NCBI RefSeq assembly: GCF_018860705.1
Contig: NZ_JAHKQA010000075.1
Span: forward strand, 1-64,000
DNA length: 64,000 nucleotides
Origin: Citreicella sp. C3M06
Lineage (GTDB): Bacteria > Pseudomonadota > Alphaproteobacteria > Rhodobacterales > Rhodobacteraceae
Direction: 5' to 3'
The notes beneath the pieces were generated by a model. The model saw only the letters and a program-made list of their open reading frames with translations. It was not told the DNA's origin and did no database searches. Shown piece by piece: positions 18,647 through 26,654 of the stretch. Each line of letters starts with the position of its first letter. Position 1 is the stretch's first letter. Both the position numbers and the translations under genes were made by a program.

Positions 18647-20062
18647 TCATGCGCTGGCCCTTGCCGAAGGCGGGGCGTTTTCGGGTGGCAACAGATGCGA
18701 CAGCGGGATTTCTGCTTCGATCGCCGTGCCCGACTTCGAGGACAGCACCCGCAGCACCCCGCCCAGCTGGTCCATGCGTTCTTGCATGTTCCGCAGGCCG
18801 ATGCCACGGCGATCCTGACTGTCGCGCTCTATGCCGCAGCCGTTGTCGGCGATCCGCAGGGTGCAGCCGCGGCGATGGCCGCGCAGATCGATGTCGACCT
18901 TGGTGGCGCCGGAATGGCGCTCGACGTTGGTCAGCGCCTCTTGCGCGATGCGGTACAGCGCAATGCGCCCCTCCTGATCGATGCGGTTGCGGAACACCAC
19001 GGTTTCGAAACAGGTGTCGATGCCGGTGCGGGCGTGGAAATCTTCGGTCAGCGCCTTGATCGCCGGGCCAAGCCCCAGATCATCAAGCATTCCCGGCCGC
19101 AAATCGCGGCTGATGCGGCGCACCTCCTGAATGGCCCCCGACAGGTTCTCCTGCCCGCGCGCCAGCGCCTCACCGGCGCGCGCATCGCCGGTGGCGACGC
19201 GGCGGCGCGCGATGTCCAGCGCATATTTCACCCCGACGAGGATCTGGCTGATGCCGTCGTGCAATTCGCGCGCCACCCGCCCGCGCTCTTCTTCCTGCGC
19301 GTCGAACACCCGCTGCGTCAGTTCCTTGAGCTTGGCATCCGCCAGCCGCCGTTCGCGCAGGTTCATCACCAGACCGGACGCGAACACCATCAGCAGCGCC
19401 GTCAGCGTGATGCCTCCGATATACAGGAAGGTGCGGCGTACCCGCGCCTCGACCCCGGCGCGCGCTGCCGCCACCTCATGGGTGATGTCGTCGATCCAGA
19501 CTCCGGTGCCGACCGCCCATTGCCAGTCCTGAAAGCCAAGGACAAAGGTGATCATCCGCGCCTCTTCGCCGGTTGAAGGCTTGGGCCAGAGATATTCGTG
19601 ATAACCCGAGCCCTCGCGGGCGATCTCGATCAGCCGGTCGGTGATCGGCGTGCCTTCGGGGTCGGTCAGGCCCGACCAGTTGCGGCCGATCATCCCGGTG
19701 CGGCGCGGCGAGACAAGGTTGGTTCCGTCGTAATCGTAGACAAAGAACGAGCCGTCCTCGCCATAGATCATCGCCGCAAGGATCTGCGCGACCTTGGCCT
19801 TGGCCTCGGCATCGTCGGGCGCGGCGCCGCCGTAGATGAAATAGAACCCGTTGCGCGCTTGGGTGACGTAATTGCGCAGCTCTTGCTTCTTGGCCTCGAT
19901 CAGCTGGATTTCCAGCGCCCGGATCTCGCGGTCGGCGGTGGCGCTCGATTGCCACGAAACGATCGCCGCGATGGCGGCCGCCGACAGAATCAGCGGCACC
20001 GTGGCAAGCAGGAACAATTTCTGGCCGTAGCTAGGCCGCAGCCGGTCGAGAATCGCGATCAT
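18647..20062 (-). CDS. Cache-domain sensor histidine kinase
   Basis: The predicted protein has 471 residues from M at 20062 (MIAILDRLRPSYGQKL); an upstream ATG at 20098 is possible. TM1 (LFLLATVPLILSAAAIAAIVSW) and TM2 (FLYIGGITLTALLMVFASGLVM) flank a periplasmic single Cache domain (GFYFIYGG..., GSFFVYDYDGTNLVSP..., YHEYLWPKPSTGEEARMITFVLGFQDWQWAVGTGVW) of the type that often binds small organic acids. The cytoplasmic HisKA_3 dimerisation helix carries H268 (RELHDGISQILVG), and the ATPase has N (EALTNVERHS) and G (DNGCGIERD, GIGLRNMQER) boxes. It is the partner of the NarL-type regulator and divergent from the TRAP operon, so it may sense the transporter substrate; that link is inference. 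Confidence 0.9.
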   Translation of the reverse strand: MIAILDRLRPSYGQKLFLLATVPLILSAAAIAAIVSWQSSATADREIRALEIQLIEAKKQELRNYVTQARNGFYFIYGGAAPDDAEAKAKVAQILAAMIYGEDGSFFVYDYDGTNLVSPRRTGMIGRNWSGLTDPEGTPITDRLIEIAREGSGYHEYLWPKPSTGEEARMITFVLGFQDWQWAVGTGVWIDDITHEVAAARAGVEARVRRTFLYIGGITLTALLMVFASGLVMNLRERRLADAKLKELTQRVFDAQEEERGRVARELHDGISQILVGVKYALDIARRRVATGDARAGEALARGQENLSGAIQEVRRISRDLRPGMLDDLGLGPAIKALTEDFHARTGIDTCFETVVFRNRIDQEGRIALYRIAQEALTNVERHSGATKVDIDLRGHRRGCTLRIADNGCGIERDSQDRRGIGLRNMQERMDQLGGVLRVLSSKSGTAIEAEIPLSHLLPPENAPPSARASA

Positions 20063-20298
20063 TCGGCCCCATCGATGTATGGTGTGCGGGGAAAGCAAAT
20101 CACGTTTGCGCGCAAAGCCCTAGCCTCGCCGGGTTCTGAAACTGCGGAAAACACCGGCTTTCGTGCAGTTTTTCTGCGCAACTCCGTAGCAGTGGGTATT
20201 TTCTAGCGGGCCGGGCCTTCGTAATGTGGCCGGCACGACAACGATCCGCGCGGGCCTCGGGAGGAGCCGGACCCGCACGTCAATTCGGGAGGACATAC

Positions 20299-21387
20299 AT
20301 GGATCGCCGTTCATTTCTGAGGGCCACCACTGCTGGTGGCGCTGCTGCTGCTGCTGCGTCTACGCTTGCGGCCCCGGCCTATGCGCAGGGCAAGCGGACC
20401 TTGACCCTTGTGACCACATGGGGTCGTGGCCTCGCCGGGGTTCACGACAGCGCGCAATATTGCGCTGACCAGATCACCGCCGCCACCGATGGCCAGCTGA
20501 CCGTCGATCTCAAGGCCGCCGGTGAGCTTGTCGGCGCGTTCGAGGTGTTCGACGCGGTGTCTGCCGGTCAGGCCGACATGTACCACGGCGTGGATTACTA
20601 TTTCCTTGGCCAGCACCCGGCGATCAGCTTCTTCAGCCAGATCCCCTTCGGCATGACCTTCATGGAATATGCCAACTGGATCTATCACGAGGGCGGCGCA
20701 GAGCTGTCCGAAGAGCTTTACAGCATCTTCGGCCTCAAGGCGTTCCCGGCGGGCAACACCGGCCCGCAGTCGGGCGGTTGGTTCTCCAAAGAGATCAACA
20801 GCCCCGAGGATTTTCAGGGCCTCAAGTTCCGGATGCCGGGGCAGGGTGGTCAGGTGCTCGGCAAGCTCGGCGCATCGGTGCAGAACCTGCCGGGCGCAGA
20901 AGTCTATCAGGCGCTGTCGTCGGGCGCGATCGACGGCACCGAGTGGATCGGCCCGTGGGCCGATGAAAAGGCCGGTTTCCAAGAGATCACCAAGATCTAC
21001 TACACCGGCGGTTTCCACGAGCCGGGGCCGAACCTGAACCTGACGATGAACCTTGATACCTACGAGAGCCTGACCTCGGGCCAGCAGGAAATCATCAATC
21101 AGGTGACCCGCGCGGCGAATATCTGGTCGATGTCGCTGTTCATGGCCAACAACTCGGCAGCGCTGCAGCGGCTTCAGGCTGGCGGCGTCAAGCTGATGGA
21201 GTTCCCCGACAGCGTCTGGGATGCCTTTGGCGCGGCGGCGACAGAAGTGGCCGAAGAGCCGATGGGCGACGAGCTTTATGCCCGCTGTCACGCCAGCTAC
21301 ATGGACTCGCTGAAATCGTCGGCGCAGTGGATCGCACGGTCCGAAGGCACCTTCACCACGCAGCGTAACCGCGTGATGGGTATCTGA
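20299..21387 (+). CDS. TRAP transporter substrate-binding protein (DctP/TakP-like)
   Basis: The 362-residue periplasmic protein starts at 20299 after GGGAGGACA. Its N-terminus MDRRSFLRATTAGGA is a twin-arginine (Tat) signal, followed by a poly-Ala region coded by six GCT triplets and an AxA cleavage site (APAYAQ). The mature part has the DctP fold; GNTGPQSGGWFSKEINSPEDFQGLKFRM and AIDGTEWIGPWADEKAGF closely resemble the TakP/2-oxo-acid binding group as I remember it. The ligand is probably a monocarboxylate or 2-oxo acid. It is the first gene of the TRAP operon, followed by a hairpin that may favour its higher expression. Confidence 0.9.
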   Translation: MDRRSFLRATTAGGAAAAAASTLAAPAYAQGKRTLTLVTTWGRGLAGVHDSAQYCADQITAATDGQLTVDLKAAGELVGAFEVFDAVSAGQADMYHGVDYYFLGQHPAISFFSQIPFGMTFMEYANWIYHEGGAELSEELYSIFGLKAFPAGNTGPQSGGWFSKEINSPEDFQGLKFRMPGQGGQVLGKLGASVQNLPGAEVYQALSSGAIDGTEWIGPWADEKAGFQEITKIYYTGGFHEPGPNLNLTMNLDTYESLTSGQQEIINQVTRAANIWSMSLFMANNSAALQRLQAGGVKLMEFPDSVWDAFGAAATEVAEEPMGDELYARCHASYMDSLKSSAQWIARSEGTFTTQRNRVMGI

Positions 21388-21407
21388 TCGGGGCAAGGCC
21401 CGGATCA

Positions 21408-21432
21408 GCGCCCCCGCCCTGCGCGGGGGCGC
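21408..21432 (+). terminator. Intercistronic hairpin after the TRAP binding protein
   Basis: A perfect 10-bp stem GCGCCCCCGC / GCGGGGGCGC with a CCTGC loop sits between the binding-protein gene and the small permease gene. With no clean T run it is probably a partial terminator or an mRNA stabiliser that raises binding-protein levels. Confidence 0.6.
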
Positions 21433-21503
21433 AACGCTTTTGAACGATGGCCGCGCGCCGCGAACGCCGGCCGGGGAACACCACAGCATACGGGGGTAGG
21501 GTC

Positions 21504-22433
21504 ATGGAAGAGGCTGCCTCGGGCGGGGCGCTCAGTGCGATACTGGATGGCCTGGCCTGGTTCTTTGGCAATATTGCCATGTCATTCTGGAATCTCGGCT
21601 ATGCGCTGACCCATCCCGCCAGCTGGCTGGACTGGTCGGACAAGCAGGCCATCATGCGCTTTGTCTATTACGGCGCGTCTACCGAACTGTTCTTCATCGT
21701 CTTCACGACCTTTCTTGTGCTCACCGCCATCGGGCTGTGGCGCGGAAGTGTCATGTGGGGGATGGTGCGCGGCCTCGAGGCGCTTCACAACTCCGTCGGG
21801 CGCATCGCCGCGTGGGCGGGCCTGCTGATGGTGCTGCAACAGGTGGTCATCATCTTTGTGCAGCGCATCTTTGCCCGGCCTGACCTGTCGTTCGGTTTTG
21901 GCCTGCCGATCACTTTCGATGTCAGCTGGTGGTCCGAAGAGTTGAAACTGTACAACGCCATCGTCGTGGCGCTGTGCCTTGCCTATACGTTTGTGCAGGG
22001 CGGGCATGTGCGCGTCGATCTGCTGTATTCGCCGGTCAGCTACCGCACCAAAAAGATCATCGACATGGTCGGTAGCCTGATCTTCATGGTGCCGATGGCG
22101 GTGCTGATGTGGCTGTATTCGTGGTTCTTCCTGTGGCGCCACCTGATCGTGCCGAACCCGTCGGCGTCGGAAAGCCTCGAGCGGTTGCTCAACAAATCCC
22201 GGGCGCTGCGCTGGAACGTCGAGACCATCGCCTTCAGCCCCAACGGCTTTTCCGCCTACTTCCTGTTCAAGATCCTGATCGTGCTGATGTGCGCCTTCAT
22301 TTTCCTGCAAGGCATCACCTTCTTCTGGCGCTCGCTGATGGAGCTGCGCGAAGGGCCTGAATCCGAAGGCCGCTATCACGACCACGACCAGATCGAAACG
22401 GGCGAAGAAGCCTACGATCACGCGGAATTCTGA
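21504..22433 (+). CDS. TRAP transporter small permease (DctQ-type), long form
   Basis: The 309-residue membrane protein starts at 21504 (MEEAASGGALSAIL). At 309 residues it is clearly longer than the usual 160-230 residue DctQ subunit. The DctQ core is visible in the sequence from YNAIVVALCLAYTFVQGGHVRVDLLY to FLQGITFFWRSLMEL. The extra N-terminal part adds membrane segments (TELFFIVFTTFLVLTAIGLW, SVGRIAAWAGLLMVLQQVVIIFV). It lies 14 bp before the large permease gene and works with it and the binding protein as a Na+-driven importer. Confidence 0.88.
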   Translation: MEEAASGGALSAILDGLAWFFGNIAMSFWNLGYALTHPASWLDWSDKQAIMRFVYYGASTELFFIVFTTFLVLTAIGLWRGSVMWGMVRGLEALHNSVGRIAAWAGLLMVLQQVVIIFVQRIFARPDLSFGFGLPITFDVSWWSEELKLYNAIVVALCLAYTFVQGGHVRVDLLYSPVSYRTKKIIDMVGSLIFMVPMAVLMWLYSWFFLWRHLIVPNPSASESLERLLNKSRALRWNVETIAFSPNGFSAYFLFKILIVLMCAFIFLQGITFFWRSLMELREGPESEGRYHDHDQIETGEEAYDHAEF

Positions 22434-22447
22434 GAGGGACCACGCAT

Positions 22448-24802
22448 ATGCTTTTCGGACTCGATGGCGTCGAGATTGGCCTGATCATCGTCTTTCTCAC
22501 GCTTTTTGCCGCCATTCTCTCGGGGTTTCCGGTGGCGTTCGCCATCGGCGGCGCCGGGGTGATTTCCTTTGCCATCATCGCCGCGCTCGATAGCGCGGGG
22601 CTGCTGGTGCATCAGGCCATCGACAGCGGCTCGCAAGCGTATCGCGATCTGGTGGCCAGCGGGGTCAAGGAAGACACGATTTCCACGTTCCGCTACCCGG
22701 ATCTGCCACGCTTTGCCGAACATCTGTTCCCGCAGGGCTGGGAAACGGCAATGGACCGCAACCTTGCCTTCATCGTCAACCGGGTGAACGAACGGGTCAT
22801 CGCCGGGGCCAGCATCGAAACGCTGCTGGCCGTGCTGATGTTCGTGATGATGGGCATCGTGCTTGAACGCTCGAAGATCGCCGATGACCTGCTCAAGACC
22901 ATGGCGCGGGTGTTTGGCCCGCTGCCGGGTGGTCTGGCCGTGTCGATCGTGGTGGTGGGTGCGTTCCTCGCCGCCTCGACCGGGATCGTCGGGGCGACCG
23001 TGGTCACCATGGGGCTGCTCGCCCTGCCGACCATGTTGCGCAACAATTATTCGCCGGAACTGGCGACCGGGGTCATCGCGGCTTCGGGGACGCTTGGGCA
23101 GATCATCCCGCCGTCGATCGTCATCGTTCTGCTGGGCACGCTGGCGGGGGATCTGTATTCCACCGCGCAAGAGGCCCGCGCGCAGTCGCTGGGCTGCACC
23201 GACGCGCTGACCTACCTTGGCAAGCCTGCCGTGGTGTCGGTCGGCACGCTGTTTCAGGCGGCGCTGCTGCCGGGGATCCTACTGGCGGTGCTGTATGCGG
23301 CCTATGCCTTTGGCTACGCCATGCTCAACCCGCACAAGGCGCCGCCGGTGATGTCCGAAGGCGCGGTCGGCGAGCCTGTCACCCGCGGCGAGGCCTTTAC
23401 CTGGTATCTTGGTGTGCCGCTGCTGCTGATCGTCGCGATGATCGGTTTTGGGCAGGTCAACATGGTCGGCAGCCAGTCGACCGTGGTGTCGAGCTTTTCG
23501 GACAGCGGCCAGAACGCATCGCTGCGCACCAACGTTGGCGAGCAGTGCAAGGCGGCGATGATCGACCTGCACGGCCAGTCGGCATGGGATGCCGCCGTGG
23601 CCCAGCAGGCCGAGATCGACGCCGCAGGCGGTGTCGATGCTGGGCACAAGCTGGACGCCGAAGAAATGGCCGTGGCGCTTCAGGCCAAGATCGACAATGC
23701 CGCGCCCATCGGCACCGGCATCGCGATCATCGCCGTGTTCTTCGGCATCGTGCTGGCATGGGGGCGGGCGACCTCTCCGATGTCGGACCCGGTGCCGTTG
23801 TATATCGGCGCGCTTGGCATCGTTCTGGGGCTGATCGTCGACATCCTGTTCATCGGGCCGACGACCTCGGCGGGGATGACGGTGGTACTGATGGCAGTGC
23901 CATGGGCGATCATGCTTTACGGCTGCGCCTTCGCAGCCAAGCGCATGGCGACCAACGATCTGATCCGCGTGGTGTTCCCGCCGCTGGTGCTGATCGTGGC
24001 GGTGCTGGGCTCGATCCTTGGCGGGATCACCAACCCGACGCCCGCCGCGGCGCTGGGCGCGGCCGGGGCCATCATGCTTGCCGCCTATCGCAAGCTGGGC
24101 GAGCAGGAACAATCGCCCAAGATCATCCTGTGGTCGACGCTGGCGGTGGTGGTGATGATCCTCGTCGGGGTCAACTTTGACCTGCGGGTGACCACCGAGG
24201 GCGCGGGATTCGAGAACTGGGCGGCCTTCGTGGTGGCGCAGATCGCCTATCTCTATGCGCTGTTCGGGCTGCTCTTTGCCTGCTGGGTGCTGTTCAAGGC
24301 CGGGGTGCTGACACCGGCGGTGCGCGAGACCGCCAAGGTGACATCGATGGTGTTCACCATCCTTGTGGCGTCGCAGCTGCTGAACCTCGTGGTGATCTCC
24401 TTCGGGGGGGAACACTATATCCAGCAGTTCCTGCAAAGCTTCGACAACGAGCACAAGGTTTTCCTCGTGGTGATGCTGGTGCTCTTCGTGCTGGGCTTTG
24501 TGCTGGATTTCCTCGAGATCATCTACATCGTGGTGCCAATCGTCGGCCCGGTGATCTATGGCGGCTCGTTTGATCCCAAATGGGTGACGATCATGATCGC
24601 GGTGAACCTGCAAACCTCGTTCCTGACCCCGCCCTTCGGCTTTGCGCTGTTCTACCTGCGCGGGGTGGCGCCAGCGGCGGTGACCACCGGGCATATCTAT
24701 CGGGGCGTCATTCCGTTCGTGCTGATACAGGTGGCAGGGCTGGCGCTGCTGTGGTTCGCACCGGGGATCGTGACGATCATTCCAGACCTGATCCCGAACT
24801 GA
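22448..24802 (+). CDS. TRAP transporter large permease (DctM-type), extended
   Basis: The 784-residue integral membrane protein forms the Na+-coupled translocation channel. A standard DctM has about 430 residues. The core is recognisable in two parts: N-terminal GFPVAFAIGGAGVISF, VGATVVTMGLLALPTML and ASGTLGQIIPPSIVIVLLG, and C-terminal FLVVMLVLFVLGFVLDFLEIIYIVVPIVGPV with FLTPPFGFALFYLRGVAP. Between them lie extra membrane segments and a hydrophilic insert at about residues 339-422 rich in Asp, Ala and Gln; a second loop lies at about residues 50-115. The start ATG at 22448 follows GAGAGGGACC. A terminator follows at 24818. Confidence 0.9.
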   Translation: MLFGLDGVEIGLIIVFLTLFAAILSGFPVAFAIGGAGVISFAIIAALDSAGLLVHQAIDSGSQAYRDLVASGVKEDTISTFRYPDLPRFAEHLFPQGWETAMDRNLAFIVNRVNERVIAGASIETLLAVLMFVMMGIVLERSKIADDLLKTMARVFGPLPGGLAVSIVVVGAFLAASTGIVGATVVTMGLLALPTMLRNNYSPELATGVIAASGTLGQIIPPSIVIVLLGTLAGDLYSTAQEARAQSLGCTDALTYLGKPAVVSVGTLFQAALLPGILLAVLYAAYAFGYAMLNPHKAPPVMSEGAVGEPVTRGEAFTWYLGVPLLLIVAMIGFGQVNMVGSQSTVVSSFSDSGQNASLRTNVGEQCKAAMIDLHGQSAWDAAVAQQAEIDAAGGVDAGHKLDAEEMAVALQAKIDNAAPIGTGIAIIAVFFGIVLAWGRATSPMSDPVPLYIGALGIVLGLIVDILFIGPTTSAGMTVVLMAVPWAIMLYGCAFAAKRMATNDLIRVVFPPLVLIVAVLGSILGGITNPTPAAALGAAGAIMLAAYRKLGEQEQSPKIILWSTLAVVVMILVGVNFDLRVTTEGAGFENWAAFVVAQIAYLYALFGLLFACWVLFKAGVLTPAVRETAKVTSMVFTILVASQLLNLVVISFGGEHYIQQFLQSFDNEHKVFLVVMLVLFVLGFVLDFLEIIYIVVPIVGPVIYGGSFDPKWVTIMIAVNLQTSFLTPPFGFALFYLRGVAPAAVTTGHIYRGVIPFVLIQVAGLALLWFAPGIVTIIPDLIPN

Positions 24803-24817
24803 TCAGCCTGAACAAAG

Positions 24818-24848
24818 ACGCCCCCGCAAGACAATGCGGGGGCGTTTT
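24818..24848. terminator. Bidirectional terminator after the TRAP operon
   Basis: An 11-bp perfect stem ACGCCCCCGCA / TGCGGGGGCGT with a 6-base loop is followed by TTT on the plus strand. It separates the TRAP operon from the convergent membrane protein gene. Confidence 0.85.
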
Positions 24849-24867
24849 GCGTTCTGGCTACGTGCCG

Positions 24868-25446
24868 TCACTCCAGCACAGAGGCGCGATTGCCCACCAA
24901 GGGTTTCGCGGCGGTCAGCTTCAGCAGCACGAAACCGATCAGCATCGACATGCCGACATGTCCGATGAGCGAGGATTGCGTGTAGGGGCCGAACCCCATC
25001 ATGAAGCTGCGCCCGACCACGGGTGCCAGAATGCCCTGCGCCACGAACCACAGTACAAAGCCCGCAATCGCGCCAGACAGCACCAGCCGGGTGCGGGTCA
25101 CAAGATGCGTCAGCCAGACGAAGGCCGAGAATCCGAGCGCGCCGATGGTGAAATGTACCGCGAAGCCGGCGGCGTAGGGGATCTCAAGCCCGAAGCCCAG
25201 CTTGGTCAGCGCGACGATCAGGTTGGCGGGCGCAAGGGCCACGCCAAACAGCAGGGGCGAGATCAGCCATGCGTAGGCTTCAAAGGCGAGCTCACCGGCG
25301 AGCCCGGCGATGAGCAGGTTTCTCAGGGGCAGGTTGGGTATCATTGACGTCGAACTTTCCAGCAAAATGAATGTAAGCGCGCAAACAATATTTGCCGCGA
25401 TGCCCAAACATAAGAGCGTCAACGCAACCGTGTTTATCCGTGACAT
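24868..25446 (-). CDS. Five-segment integral membrane protein, unknown function
   Basis: The predicted protein has 192 residues from ATG at 25446; a GTG one codon upstream is an alternative. It has about five hydrophobic helices, including VALTLLCLGIAANIVCALTFIL, LSGAIAGFVLWFVAQGILAPVVG and LIGHVGMSMLIGFVLLKLTA. Residues GRSFMMGFGPYTQSSLIGHVGMS look conserved in character, but I cannot name the family with confidence. No strong ribosome-binding site is seen. It is followed on the same strand by nothing close; the AI-2E gene lies upstream with a 34-bp gap, so the two may be co-transcribed. Confidence 0.72.
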   Translation of the reverse strand: MSRINTVALTLLCLGIAANIVCALTFILLESSTSMIPNLPLRNLLIAGLAGELAFEAYAWLISPLLFGVALAPANLIVALTKLGFGLEIPYAAGFAVHFTIGALGFSAFVWLTHLVTRTRLVLSGAIAGFVLWFVAQGILAPVVGRSFMMGFGPYTQSSLIGHVGMSMLIGFVLLKLTAAKPLVGNRASVLE

Positions 25447-25480
25447 CACATGGATCTGACGAAACCGTGCGGCGCGGTGA

Positions 25481-26521
25481 TCAGACCTTGCCCGAGGCCG
25501 ACAGCAGGATCGCCACCGGGCGCGTGGTTTCGATCTCGGCCATGACGATGATCAGCGAGGCGGTCAGCGGCACCGCCAGCACCGCCCCTGCCAGCCCCCA
25601 GAGCGACGACCAGAAGGCCAGCGCCAGCAGCACCACAAACGGCGACAGGTTGAAGGCCCGGCTCATCATGCGCGGTTCAAGAAATCCGGCGACAAACATC
25701 TGCGCCGCAGTCAGCGCCACCATCACCGTGCCCGCCATGCCGATCGAACCGGTCTGCGCAAGGCTCAGCAGCACCGGAAACAGCACCCCGATCATCGAGC
25801 CGATGTAGGGGATGTAATTCAGCAGCGCGATCAGGATCGCCCAGAACAGCGCAAAGTCGATGCCCAGCGGCAGCATCACCCCGTAGGACAGAACGCCGAG
25901 GATGATGTTCACCACCGTCTTGACCGCAAGATAGTCGCCGACGCGGGTGTTGATGCGGTCGAACAGATCGACCGTCTTGGCCTCTTTGCGGCTGTCGCCA
26001 AGCGCGAGGCGCAGTTTGTCGGGCATACCTGCCCGTTCGGCCATGAAGAAGAAGGCGTAGAGGATCACCAGAAACACCGTGCTGCTAAAGCCGCGCAGCG
26101 AGGCAAGCACCGGGCCGATGATGGCGCCAACCTCGAACTGATCAAAGGTCAGCGCGCGGATGTTGGCCCATGTCGGCTCGTCTTCGATGCGGACCATTCT
26201 GGCAAGGCGGGTGGCCACACGATCTAGATTGCTCTCGTAGCTCGGCAGTACCACGGCAACCTGCGCAAAGGTCTCGACGACGTAGAAGCTGACCAGCACC
26301 ACCAGCGCGGTGAAGGACAGCAGCACCAGCACCCGGCGCAGCAAGGCGGGCAACAGGCCAAAGCCCGGTACCTCGCCCAGACGGGTGGTCAGGTTCGACA
26401 GGATATACAGCGCGATCAGCGCAATCATGATCGGCAGCAGCACCGGTTTGCCGATGTGCAAAAGCCAGCCCAGCATGATCAGAAGAGCGACGAAATAGGC
26501 AGGTTCGCGAAACGAGATCAT
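25481..26521 (-). CDS. AI-2E family (PF01594) transporter
   Basis: The 346-residue inner-membrane protein shows the family's typical pattern: paired N-terminal helices (VALLIMLGWLLHIGKPVLLPIMIALIALYILSNL), a long helical central region (ESNLDRVATRLARMVRIED), and the conserved C-terminal blocks LFWAILIALLNYIPYIGSMIG and GFLEPRMMSRAFNLSPFVVLLALAFWSSLWGLAGAVLAVPLTA. The family is named after the autoinducer-2 exporter TqsA, but many members move ions or other small molecules, so the substrate is open. Start at 26521 is preceded by AAGAATG and no strong Shine-Dalgarno. It lies after the RND pump genes on the same strand. Confidence 0.9.
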   Translation of the reverse strand: MISFREPAYFVALLIMLGWLLHIGKPVLLPIMIALIALYILSNLTTRLGEVPGFGLLPALLRRVLVLLSFTALVVLVSFYVVETFAQVAVVLPSYESNLDRVATRLARMVRIEDEPTWANIRALTFDQFEVGAIIGPVLASLRGFSSTVFLVILYAFFFMAERAGMPDKLRLALGDSRKEAKTVDLFDRINTRVGDYLAVKTVVNIILGVLSYGVMLPLGIDFALFWAILIALLNYIPYIGSMIGVLFPVLLSLAQTGSIGMAGTVMVALTAAQMFVAGFLEPRMMSRAFNLSPFVVLLALAFWSSLWGLAGAVLAVPLTASLIIVMAEIETTRPVAILLSASGKV

Positions 26522-26654
26522 TCTTGGGGCCGTCTATCGTGATTGGGCAGGGCACAGGTAGGCTTGCGCGGCCATATTGCCACGCTTCGGCGAAATGACC
26601 AGAAATTAAGCAGGTTCTGGCCACCGATTGGCGGCGCTGCCAGTTTTCCCGGCG

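Noticed and set aside
20331-20365. (GCT)6 run as a phase-variation tract in the TRAP binding protein
   Set aside because: The run is a triplet repeat coding for Ala in the signal peptide, so slippage would not shift the frame.
24580-25347. A 255-codon plus-strand frame over the TRAP end and the 5-TM gene
   Set aside because: It crosses a strong terminator and is antisense to a hydrophobic protein with normal membrane-helix composition.
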